64,000 bases of DNA from contig CM073522.1 of NCBI GenBank assembly GCA_037074615.1, positions 22,690,962 to 22,754,961 on the forward strand. The letters are read 5' to 3'. The notes beneath the pieces are model-generated. The model worked only from the letters and a program-made list of their open reading frames with translations. It was not told the DNA's origin and made no database searches. The position numbers were made by a program, and so were the translations under genes. Positions 23,801 to 35,044 of this stretch are shown here, piece by piece (the first letter of the stretch is position 1; each line of letters opens with the position of its first letter). This DNA comes from Leucaena leucocephala (lineage: Eukaryota; Streptophyta; Magnoliopsida; Fabales; Fabaceae).

Positions 23801-24309
23801 ACCTACACTAGAATATCCTCAAGAATTCCCTTAGGATACCTAATTGACCTATCAGCTAATTGGAGTACTACATTTGTGCCTCTCAGATTGTTGACACCTA
23901 AAGCTTGATAAACCGACCAAGGCATTACATTAATGGCATCCCCTAGGTCTAGTAACGCTCCCTTAATAGGAATATTTCCTATAGTGCATAGGATTGTATG
24001 GGAGCCTGGGTCTTGGCACTTGACCCGTAATTCAACTTTAAAAAGGGATGACACATTAGCACTCACCTGAATTCTCTCAAGAGGCCTAAATTTCTTTTTA
24101 TCAGCACACAATTCTTTTAGAAATTTAGCATACTTAGGGTTTCTCTTGAGGAATTCAACCATAGGGATGTTTATTTCCAATTTATTGAATAGATTGTAAG
24201 CATCTTTTGTAAAATCAGGATCAACCTTTTTATTTCCAGCAAAATAAGAGTTAGGAAAAGGGAGATCTTTTATATTTACCTCCTTACCCGTATGGAAAGA
24301 GGCTCTTTG
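23801..24309 (-). pseudogene. pol: Athila-like gag-protease junction and protease active site
   Basis: The minus frame reads TGKEVNIKDLPFPNSYF, then FNKLEINIPMVEFLKRNPKY, then the protease GALLDLGDAINVMP, where D-L-G is the aspartic-protease motif used by Athila elements, and VLQLADRSIRYPKGILED. It joins gag across the LTR insertion at 24310 (duplication CTTTG) in frame. The last codon before the other insertion (20205-23800) is a TAG where its partner copy of the duplicated bases has CAG. Confidence 0.85.
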
Positions 24310-26455
24310 TGTCACATCCTTATTTTTATATATCTTAAGGACCATTCAGTAGCACTTAGAACCACTTTCAGGGTTCTTGAAGTCTAAACTCTTAATCTGG
24401 AATTTTATTCTTATCAGGTACTGTTCACTGTGACAAATTCCAGATGAGTGACCTGACTTTGAAAAATCATAATTAATTCTAGAAAAATCTAAATGAAGTG
24501 GTTCAAATTTCTACATGAATATAACTTAATTATATTTCAGTAAAAAATCATTGGTTGACCATTCCTTGACAAATTCAACGTGGGTCAACGTTTCAACTTT
24601 ACTGTTCTTCCAGTGATTTTTTCCTGAATCCAGCATTCTGGTCCCAACTTTAACAATTTATATCTGTTCGTGTATACATCCAAATGAAGCATTATATATA
24701 TCAAATTAAATCTTAGTATGTATACTATTTACCATAAAAATATCATACATTTATTCAACCATTTACTATTTTTAATGATTTACCAAACATCAATTGGTCT
24801 CCACGGGTTACTGTTCACAGAGTCATTTTTCAGCAACCAACCTTACATTTTAATGCATACATACATCACATATCAGTCAAACATGCCAGATAACAATCAT
24901 TATTAAATAATCAACTGTTATATATCAATGAATGATTAACATCCTCATATTTCTATTACATTTTTCGTTGTTTAAAATCCGGCAGCATAACTGCTACATT
25001 CCTTCTGTAGAAAGTAACCGATCTTGTACCAATTCGGTAATTCCCGTAGGAACTACCATTCTACGTAAGTACCCAGGAAAGACTGGATGAACCTGCTAGG
25101 TCCACTCACTTCCAGCCTTCTTAGACAGCACTACGTACACAATACATATCAGTTCCTTTCTTTGTTCCTGCTTCGTTGCCAGAATTTCGGCAGCCTAACG
25201 GCGTCTCTTAAAATTTCCAAATTTTATTTTGACAGAACCTCCCCTGTAATGTATATATGGGAATGAGATTCAAAAGAATCTCAGTAGCAACAATCATAAT
25301 AATATATGTAATGCAGTGTGACAGTGCTTGCTTGTGATTGTGTACAGATAAGTATGATGTATGCTTCAATATTCAATAACATATGATCATAGCATTGTAA
25401 TAGAGCTTCAAGCATAACATATAAGACAACAATCCAACCAAACAATAGCACAACAATTCCCAAAGACATTACATAAAAGCTAGGATTAGTTACTACCTCA
25501 AAAGCAAAACTTCAGAACTTCTACACTGCTTCCAACTTCACCAGAACTTCCTTTCTTATTTCTTTTCTCACTTTCTCTCTCAAGAACTTCTTTCTCTCTC
25601 TAAAGTGCTCCTTGGCCGTGAGAATGAAGAGATAGGGGGTATTTATAGCTTCCTTCAATGGCATTCTTATAATTTTGAAGCCATATGAACTTGTAGTCCT
25701 GGTTTTTCAGAAATTTCCTATTTTCTTTTATTCCTTTTACTGCATCATGCATGACATCATCTCAATGCCACCTTATGGGACACCTCATATGTCACATGGC
25801 GAAATTGCAAGCTCCTGGGACACCTCATCAGCTGATTCAGCAGTTCCAGTCCAATCCAGTACCGGTCCGGTCCGATTTCCCACAAACTGGACTCACCGGC
25901 TAAGATTATGCCACATGTCCTTAACTTTTTCTTTCTCCTCTATGTTGGCGCCATGTGTCATCTTGCTTGCACCTTTCACGCCATCCAATGCTATCCAGAT
26001 AAGTCTAGGACTTTATCTGATCACCTCCTCAGTTATCGTGCCAACCGAGTAACTTTACTTTATTGAAATAGCATTAAAATAGTATTTTAATGCCACTTCT
26101 TCCCACATATCACTGGGCCTACGTTTTTGGGCTCTGGGAATGTTATCTTGGATCCTGATCAAGCTCAAGTACTCTGATGGCTCGATTCCCAAGAAATATC
26201 CCTTGACAAATTACCAAAATACCCCTGGGTGCCCTTTCTTGCACTATTTTAACCCTAAGGGTAAAATCGTCATTTACACCCTTATGTACTCTGTCAGGGC
26301 ATATACTGACTCTGAGTAACTTTATTTGTATGTACGTTGGCTCCTGGCCTGTCCAGAATGACCAAAATGCCCTGTATACATCTACTACCCCTTTAGTACA
26401 ACACAGGGGCATTTTCATAATTTTGCACTTTTCCGGGGTTCTGCTGGACACTGGC

Positions 26456-28419
26456 TGAAACATCCTCCCTTACAGCCCTCAGAGTACACTAGCGGAAGCA
26501 ATATTAGCTTTATTATGCGTTAGCTTCATAATCCAAAATTTGAATATGCCAAACATTATTTATCATTGAATCATAAAATGTCATACAATATGGCATATAC
26601 AACAAGACATATACATAATCCTCATATCTCTATTACATCTCGTTCTGCCTAAACTTCGGTAGCATAACCGCTACGCTTCAGCTGTACAAAGAACTGAACC
26701 GTACTGATTCGGTAATTCCCTCATGAGAACTACCATTCTACGTAGTACCCAGGAAAGACTAGATGAACCGGCTAGGTCCACTCACTTCTAGCCTCCTTAG
26801 ACAGCACTACGTACACAATACTTATCATATACTGATGTTCAGCCTTTACTCCGGCAGCATAACGGCGTCTCTTAGGATTCTCTAAATCCACTTCAGCATA
26901 ACCTCCCTGTAATGGGTTATGGATGGGGATGAGATTCGGGGGAATCTCAGTAGCAACAATCATAACAATATATGTAATGCAGTGTGACAGTGCTTGCTTG
27001 TGATTGTGTACAGATAAGTATGCTGCGTGCTTCCATGCTTAATAACATATGACCATAGCATTACAGCAGAGCTTCAGACATAACATATAAGACAACAATC
27101 CAACCAAACAATAGCACATCAAATCACAAAGCCATTACATAAAAGTTAGGATTAGTTACTACCTGGCTAGCTTAGCAGAACCCTACTATCTCTATTCTGC
27201 TTCCAGCTCCGCCAGAACTTCCTTTCTTCCTTTCTCCTTTCTCTCTTCCTTTCCTTCCCTTTCCCTCTCTTCTTTCTCTCTCATTCTCTCCTCCTCCGCG
27301 GGATGCAAATGGAATGGGGGAAGGGGGGTATTTATAATAGGGCTCAATGGCACAATCGTAGTTTCTATGAACTTTGATCCTGCGGTCCTGGTTTTTCCTG
27401 GATTTTCCTATTTTCTTTTATTTCTCCTTTACTGCATCATCGTGCCAACTCACCATGCTGACTCAGCGCCTCATTTTTCACATGTCACAATTCCCTGGAC
27501 ACCTCAGCATGCTGACTCACCATGCTGACTCACCGGTCCAGTCTCCTGCCTCGTAATGCGTGCCCTCAACTTTATCTGCTTTCTGCAGACTAATGCCATG
27601 TGGCAACTGGAAGAGACCTTGCACGCTTCCCAATGCCACCCAGATAAGTCCCAGACTTATCTGATCACCTCCTCGGTTTACGTGCCTCCTCGGTTATCGC
27701 GCCAACCGAGTATCTTTACTTTACTGAATCATTACTTTAATGCCATGTGGCATCTTGTGGGACCCATGAGTATACCTTATCAGTTTACTTCATGGTTTCC
27801 AGATAACCTTTCCTGTATCTGATATCCTGCCTCCGGTCTATCTCCAACCGGGTAACTATCTCTCTTGGACCTTCACCACTCTTGGCCCATACGCTTAGCG
27901 CCACTTTAGTCACTAGTCGCGACCTCAACATCATCTTGTCGCGACCTTACAATTCTGTGTACATTAGTCGCGACCAAAACATCTTCTCGTCGCGACCAAA
28001 ACATTCTATCGTCGCGACCATAACACTTTTTAGTCGCGTCTAAGGTTTTTTGCCACTATTAGTCGCGATATCACTGCTTTCTAGTCGCGACCATACTTCT
28101 TTTACGTCGCGACCATAATGCTTTCTTGTCGCGTATAGCTATTTCTGTAACCACTAGTCGCGACCATGCTTTACTCTAGTCGCGATCAGAACGGTCAGCT
28201 CGTAACTCTTCAACCTTTGACCTTTACATCACCCCAAATGGCCATTCTACCCCTTGGGACTTCCACTGTTTGCACATAAGTTCCCGTACCTTTACTTACT
28301 CACAGCTTAGTCCCTAAAAACTCTCTTATGTCTCTGGGACTTCTGCTCAAAAGGGGTCTGGTAGCCTCTCAATCTTAGGCTATTTCTACGTCTCAAGGCC
28401 TGAAAATTGGGATGTTACA
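26456..28419 (-). repeat. 3' LTR of the young element
   Basis: A 1,964-bp LTR, TGAAACATCC...GATGTTACA on the plus strand. The minus-strand TATA box TATAAATACC is at 27327-27336. The octamer array at 27916-28186 lies in U3, 580-860 bases upstream of the TATA box, an enhancer-like position. Confidence 0.95.
27916..28186. repeat. Twelve phased GTCGCGAC-type octamers in U3
   Basis: Starts at 27916, 27938, 27967, 27989, 28011, 28033, 28062, 28084, 28106, 28128, 28157 and 28179. Spacings are 22, 29, 22, 22, 22, 29, 22, 22, 22, 29 and 22, with no exception. Eight octamers are exact; the others are GTCGCGTC, GTCGCGAT (twice) and GTCGCGTA. The spacers between sites have diverged while the octamers have not. 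Confidence 0.95.
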
Positions 28420-28434
28420 TTTCTCCTCCCCTTT
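28420..28434 (-). promoter_or_regulatory. Polypurine tract
   Basis: The minus strand reads AAAGGGGAGGAGAAA directly next to the 3' LTR, the expected primer for plus-strand DNA synthesis. It closely resembles the tract at 45791-45804. Confidence 0.88.
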
Positions 28435-31400
28435 AAATAAATTTCGTCCTCGAAATTTAATCAGTACCATAGCCAAATTAACTTAACATCTGGCAAAGTA
28501 CGCATCATAACTGTACATCTCTTCGTAACATGCCTTTCTTTCTCTGGGTTAATCCAATCAGAGGTGAAATCTACTTTCCTCTTATGGACCACTTACTGCA
28601 CTTATGAGTAGTGTCCATTTCTTTCATATGAAATCCTCTCGAATATTACTGTATTCGGGAATTTCTTCTAACTACTCATCATACTTTAAGCATCATATTC
28701 TTACTACTTCTCTTGATATCTCGCAGACTGCTTTAAAATCTGCAACATTTCATCTTTCTTTGCACTTAACATCATACAAAGAGAGGACTTACGCAGCTAT
28801 TCTTTCCTTACTTTGCTGCTAAACAAAAGCACCTACTCTAACATGCATAATGCTTGGCCAACATACTGCAGGACTGCATACCTGCTTATGAATGCAAAGC
28901 TCTAACATCGGAGCTTAAGCATTCCTGTTCTAACTAGGCACAGCTCTAACACTCGGAGCTTGCATAGTTTTAGCATAACATTAAGCCTAACATCTCATGC
29001 AAAGAGTGAAAGCTCTCATTTTCTATTCTCTTTCATAGCATAACATTCAAACATCTGATTCCTACCAAACAGGGAGCCTCTCTGTCTGTTCATACAATGC
29101 ACATCTCTAGGTGCGTGTCATATTACACGTTTACTACCGTGTATCTCATTACATGCCTTTGATACGTTATCATGGCATATCTAGCCCACTCTAGCTATCT
29201 CATGGTGTATTTCACCCTTTCATAACTTATCTTGTCTTATCACAAAACTAACATAAGACTGGCTTTCTCTTTTTCATAGAACTGTGTTCTATCTCAGCCT
29301 TGCCTTAGACCCTCTTCTCTAGGTCTTCTCTAGCCTTTTAATCTCTTTACCCCTCATCTGGGTAATCTTTATCTACTCATACTTTTCTATTCTTATTACA
29401 TTGAGGATTTTCTTCTCTGCTTCTCAGAGGATTCTGTTCTCTGCTTCTCATTACACAGAGGATTCTCTTCTCTGCTTCTCAGGCATACTTCTACAAAACT
29501 TTGAATCTCAGTACTCAGATTTAAATTTGGACTCCATCTTCGTTTAAGGGAAAGCTAAGTTCAGTCTGTAGACTAGAGGCTACCTGAGGAAAATCATTAT
29601 AAAACACTTTCTCTGGGTCAGGTTATCAACTAGTGAAACTTCCTTACCTTAACTTCGTCTTTGGCATTCATCTTCCCAAAGAGATACTACATCGTACTCA
29701 TGTCTCATGGCTCATTACTTTCCTTAGGCTAGGTCTAACTGCGACCTCGGGATCTAACTGCGATCAACCGTTAGCCTCTTCAGAATCTAACTGCGACTCT
29801 GAATCTGTTAGGATCTAACTGCGACCCTGGAGCCATGCTAGGATCTAACTGTGACCCTCCAGAATCTAACTGCGATTCTGTTGTACTGTATATCTCCTGA
29901 AGATCTTAAACCAACAGACTAAGTTATAAGGTTAACTGCTTCCACCTGTTGATAACTCCATAAAAATTTTATAGCCTCACATCATTTACCCAGACTTTAC
30001 TTACTTCCTCTCTTACTCAGGAGTTCCTTCTCATCTTTCTTACTTTACTGTGGCTTACCATTGGCTTGTGCCATCATGGTCTAACCACCTGCCATTGCAT
30101 TCTACTGCTATGGCCTCATCATAACTCATCTGTGCTCTAACTGTGAACCATTTGAACTATGCTCCAACTGCGAGCATCCTGTATCAGATCCAACTCTTAT
30201 CTGAAGAGTGATCTATACTCATCTGAATCTAGCTCTATCTGAGAGCCATCTGTTTCAGATCCAACTCTTATCTGAAGAGTGATCTAAAAACAATCTCTTT
30301 ACTCTTATCTGCTTACCATTCCGCTTAATAGAAATGGCTTTGAGTACTGTATTCACAAGTCTGCAGAATTACCTGAGTATCCTCAATCATAACATCTGAA
30401 TCTCATAGCTTATTGTCCCATGAACTGAGACTATCTATCATCCTCAATACATATCTCATTACATGTCATATGGTATGGGAGCAACATACTTTCTCATCTC
30501 ATATATACTCTACCCTTCATGCACTGTAAAAGGGAGTATTCATTCATCATGGCATACTATAACATGCATGTCATCATATGACCATTGCAAGGAGATGCAA
30601 CTATCATAGCTTATGGCATCATAAGCCATATCATCATCATACTTTGCTCAACCATCCATCAGACTAACTAAACCTCAAGGCATATTTTATTTATCATATT
30701 GCCTATCATATCTTGGTCAGTCATCCTGAAACATCTGTCTATCTCAGGCTGCCACGCTACCCTCTTATTAAGGTACAGACTCAACCCTTCATCACTCTTT
30801 CTTGCATAGGGGAGTCACTGTATCCCGTAATCTGTGGCTACCTTCTACTATCTCATTTCTCCTTTTGTCTATCTATCAGTCTCAGTCTATTCTTGACCAG
30901 ACTGTGGTTCCTTATCTGCCTTTACTGTAACAGCCTAGAACCCCTTTACAAAGATATTATCCGCTTTCCCCTTAGGTAGGCTTGGTGCTTACATGAGGTC
31001 ATGGTTTTGTTTTCCAGACACACGAGCCACAGCCCTTAAGCACCTGAAAACGCATCTTTCTCTTAATCCTAGCGAACTTCAGTCGCCTAGATCTCATTCA
31101 TTATCTTTTACTATTATTTCTATTCTTTAGGGTACTCTACCCTAGATATCTGTGATGGAATCCCTCTGCTTAGGGAATTTTAACTCTTTACCTATTAACC
31201 ATCACGTCCTTAGCCTTAGCCTTAGGTCATATCAAACATCATCACATCTCTAGCCTTTAGGCTATGCCCTAGGATTACTCCGAGGCAAACTTCATACTAG
31301 CTATCCCATTCTAGCTCTCAGGTCTTTTATTCAACTAGGTTGAATAAGACTTTTACCATGTAGATCTACTCCTCGTAATCACATGGAGGATCTGTCTCAT

Positions 31401-32170
31401 TCTAGCTATCTCATCTAGCTAGCTCATCTTAACATTATCATCCTTTGCGGCCTATCCTACTTAGCAAGGATGACTTGCTTATTGGAGTTGCCAACTTCCT
31501 CTATGCATGACTTCTCCACTCAAGATCTATGTTCATGCTTTGTGTTCACCTATCTTTTCCTTTACAACGAAACATGAACACCTCTTATTCCATCTAAGAG
31601 CTTTATCTCCACAGGCTCTTCTAAACCCATAATAGTCCCGATCTGAATCTTTTAATGTCATACCAGGACATCTCTGTCATTCCGTCGCGATATGAGTATT
31701 GGGTAATCGCTATTCATAGCCTCTATGATTCTTCATTACCCTTAACTCCTCACGACTTATCATTTCTATTCTTTAGTCGTGACCTACAGCTTCAGACGTC
31801 GCGTCCTTAACATTTTCTGTCTTCTAGTCGCGACCTAAATCTTCTTTCGTCGCGACCTTAACCTTTCTACGTCGCGACTCAACTCCTCTACCGTCGCGAC
31901 CATGATATTTTCTCGTCGCGACTTATGTCTCTTTACGTCGCAACCAAATCTTTCTGTGAATAACCGTCGCGACCTATAAACTTAAGCGTCGCGCCTAAAC
32001 CTCTCATTGAGGCTACCCGTCGCGACATAAACCACTTTAGTCGCGACCGGAGTGCTATTCTGTCGTACTCAAGGGCTAAATCAGAGCATCACTGAGCCAG
32101 AACCTTCTGTTCTGTGCCAGAATCTTATGCTCTGAACCAGAGTCCTTTCTGGTTGGTGCCAGAACCTCTT
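28435..32170 (-). other. Non-coding interior of the young element
   Basis: 3.7 kb without a supported gene. It is built of short imperfect direct and inverted repeats. TTCTCTGCTTCTCA recurs at 29412-29480. TCTAACTGCGA recurs six or more times at 29746-29880. ATCTGAAGAGTGATCT appears twice at 30190-30290. An octamer array lies at 31776-32069. Bases 31535-31640 resemble the Tekay leader at 30-150, showing descent from that lineage. Confidence 0.75.
31776..32069. repeat. GTCGCGAC array in the leader of the young element
   Basis: Starts at 31776, 31798, 31827, 31849, 31871, 31893, 31915, 31937, 31966, 31988, 32019, 32040 and 32062. Spacings are 22, 29, 22, 22, 22, 22, 22, 29, 22, 31, 21 and 22. 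It lies just downstream of the primer site in the element's own direction. An isolated GTCGCGAT is at 31684. Confidence 0.93.
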
Positions 32171-32182
32171 GCTCTGATACCA
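32171..32182 (-). promoter_or_regulatory. Primer-binding site, initiator tRNA-Met
   Basis: Minus strand TGGTATCAGAGC, three bases inside the 5' LTR. It is preceded on the plus strand by three imperfect 20-22-base copies of a GCCAGAA...CTCTG unit (32096-32160). Confidence 0.9.
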
Positions 32183-32185
32183 AAA

Positions 32186-34149
32186 TGAAATATCCTCCCT
32201 TACAGCCCTCAGAGTACACTAGCGGAAGCAATATTAGCTTTATTATGCGTTAGCTTCATAATCCAAAATTTGAATATGCCAAACATTATTTATCATTGAA
32301 TCATAAAATGTCATACAATATGGCATATACAACAAGACATATACATAATCCTCATATCTCTATTACATCTCGTTCTGCCTAAACTTCGGTAGCATAACCG
32401 CTACGCTTCAGCTGTACAAAGAACTGAACCGTACTGATTCGGTAATTCCCTCATGAGAACTACCATTCTACGTAGTACCCAGGAAAGACTAGATGAACCG
32501 GCTAGGTCCACTCACTTCTAGCCTCCTTAGACAGCACTACGTACACAGTACTTATCATATACTGATGTTCAGCCTTTACTCCGGCAGCATAACGGCGTCT
32601 CTTAGGATTCTCTAAATCCACTTCAGCATAACCTCCCTGTAATGGGTTATGGATGGGGATGAGATTCGGGGGAATCTCAGTAGCAACAATCATAACAATA
32701 TATGTAATGCAGTGTGACAGTGCTTGCTTGTGATTGTGTACAGATAAGTATGCTGCGTGCTTCCATGCTTAATAACATATGACCATAGCATTACAGCAGA
32801 GCTTCAGACATAACATATAAGACAACAATCCAACCAAACAATAGCACATCAAATCACAAAGCCATTACATAAAAGTTAGGATTAGTTACTACCTGGCTAG
32901 CTTAGCAGAACCCTACTATCTCTATTCTGCTTCCAGCTCCGCCAGAACTTCCTTTCTTCCTTTCTCCTTTCTCTCTTCCTTTCCTTCCCTTTCCCTCTCT
33001 TCTTTCTCTCTCATTCTCTCCTCCTCCGCGGGATGCAAATGGAATGGGGGAAGGGGGGTATTTATAATAGGGCTCAATGGCACAATCGTAGTTTCTATGA
33101 ACTTTGATCCTGCGGTCCTGGTTTTTCCTGGATTTTCCTATTTTCTTTTATTTCTCCTTTACTGCATCATCGTGCCAACTCACCATGCTGACTCAGCGCC
33201 TCATTTTTCACATGTCACAATTCCCTGGACACCTCAGCATGCTGACTCACCATGCTGACTCACCGGTCCAGTCTCCTGCCTCGTAATGCGTGCCCTCAAC
33301 TTTATCTGCTTTCTGCAGACTAATGCCATGTGGCAACTGGAAGAGACCTTGCACGCTTCCCAATGCCACCCAGATAAGTCCCAGACTTATCTGATCACCT
33401 CCTCGGTTTACGTGCCTCCTCGGTTATCGCGCCAACCGAGTATCTTTACTTTACTGAATCATTACTTTAATGCCATGTGGCATCTTGTGGGACCCATGAG
33501 TATACCTTATCAGTTTACTTCATGGTTTCCAGATAACCTTTCCTGTATCTGATATCCTGCCTCCGGTCTATCTCCAACCGGGTAACTATCTCTCTTGGAC
33601 CTTCACCACTCTTGGCCCATACGCTTAGCGCCACTTTAGTCACTAGTCGCGACCTCAACATCATCTTGTCGCGACCTTACAATTCTGTGTACATTAGTCG
33701 CGACCAAAACATCTTCTCGTCGCGACCAAAACATTCTATCGTCGCGACCATAACACTTTTTAGTCGCGTCTAAGGTTTTTTGCCACTATTAGTCGCGATA
33801 TCACTGCTTTCTAGTCGCGACCATACTTCTTTTACGTCGCGACCATAATGCTTTCTTGTCGCGTATAGCTATTTCTGTAACCACTAGTCGCGACCATGCT
33901 TTACTCTAGTCGCGATCAGAACGGTCAGCTCGTAACTCTTCAACCTTTGACCTTTACATCACCCCAAATGGCCATTCTACCCCTTGGGACTTCCACTGTT
34001 TGCACATAAGTTCCCGTACCTTTACTTACTCACAGCTTAGTCCCTAAAAACTCTCTTATGTCTCTGGGACTTCTGCTCAAAAGGGGTCTGGTAGCCTCTC
34101 AATCTTAGGCTATTTCTACGTCTCAAGGCCTGAAAATTGGGATGTTACA
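32186..34149 (-). repeat. 5' LTR of the young element
   Basis: It matches 26456-28419 base for base at an offset of 5,730 except at two positions I can find. Minus-strand TATA box at 33057-33066. Confidence 0.95.
33646..33916. repeat. GTCGCGAC array, 5' LTR copy
   Basis: The same twelve sites as 27916-28186, shifted by 5,730, with the same spacings. Confidence 0.95.
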
Positions 34150-35044
34150 CTGGCCCACCTTTCAGTCCACATGTTTTATTGGGCCTTTGATGGCGCCATT
34201 ATTGGGCCTTTCTGGGTCCAACACCTTCATGTCACGTATTACGAGGAATCCTCCCCTGTCCAGGTTCACCGAATATTTTAGCTATTATGCACCGTTTACA
34301 CACATATCCAGACACCGGCTCCTTCTGTCAGATACATTGCCCCACTGTGTCTGGGTAGCCATTTGGGTCATAACGGGCATCTGACTGTTGTTACCCGACC
34401 TCATTCAGTCTTAGTTTAAATACCGATAAATCTCCCTATCGGATCCCTGGAGGCCTCATACTCCCGTCTGGATTTGCTAATTTGTGAATAACTTTTTCTA
34501 CAGACCTCCTATCGGTATTCTGTCTGTTTCCTGACATCCGCCCCATAAGGGTGGATCATCCTGTAATTTCTTACTTATATCTGAAATCTAGGGTATCCGG
34601 TAGGAATTTTTATAACTTTTGGACGATCAGTCCATTTTTGACTATCTGGAGTCTTCAAAAATTTCGGTATTAAGCTGGATTACCCAGCGTCACTTGCCCT
34701 ATCTTCTGGTGAAATCTGGGACTGAAATGCTGTCGGGCAGTCCAAACCACTTCTGGCCTATTTTTCTTTAATTATACTTTAGCCCCAGGGAACTTTTCTT
34801 CTTTGCAATTAAGTCCCTTAAATTTGGCTAAAATTACACTTTGAGACCCCATATTTTTGTCTACCTTTCTTTCCTAACCTTCAACTTTTGATAATTGCAT
34901 TTAAGTCCTTTCATTTCCTTTCTTTTGCAATTTAATCCTTTTCTTTACATAAAGGACCACATCTTTTTCCTGAAAAAGAACTCATATATTCCATTCAATC
35001 TGTACATAGAAATCAGTACAGAAAATTAAGGATATTACACTTTG

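Larger units (their letters stand above)
26456..34149 (-). mobile_element. Young non-autonomous large LTR element (LARD-like)
   Basis: A complete 7,694-bp element with identical-length LTRs (1,964 bp each), the perfect target duplication CTGGC (26451-26455, 34150-34154), a polypurine tract, and an initiator-tRNA-Met primer site. The 3.77-kb interior has no gag or pol and no long reading frame. Its polypurine end and primer end resemble those of the Tekay element at 42827-53005, so that lineage is the likely source of enzymes. By eye the LTRs differ at only two positions (26461/32191 and 26818/32548), so insertion was recent. Confidence 0.95.
24310..35039 (-). repeat. Solo LTR (Tekay-type) split by a younger element
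   Basis: An LTR of about 3.03 kb once the insert is removed: 24310-26455 and 34155-35039, termini TGTCACATCC and GGATATTACA, flanked by the perfect duplication CTTTG (24305-24309 and 35040-35044). TATA box on the minus strand at 25638-25647. The U3 hairpin TCTGTAC/GTACAGA is present near 34995-35022. The non-autonomous element 26456-34149 sits in it with its own duplication CTGGC. Confidence 0.95.

Noticed and set aside
27374..27822. Two short plus-strand frames, repeated exactly at 33104-33552
   Set aside because: They lie in the two LTRs of the young element, antisense to its transcription, and are identical only because the LTRs are nearly identical.
16648..33916. The spaced octamer arrays considered as a CRISPR array
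   Set aside because: Repeats of 8 bp with 14- or 21-bp spacers inside plant retrotransposon LTRs and leaders, with no cas genes and a eukaryotic context.
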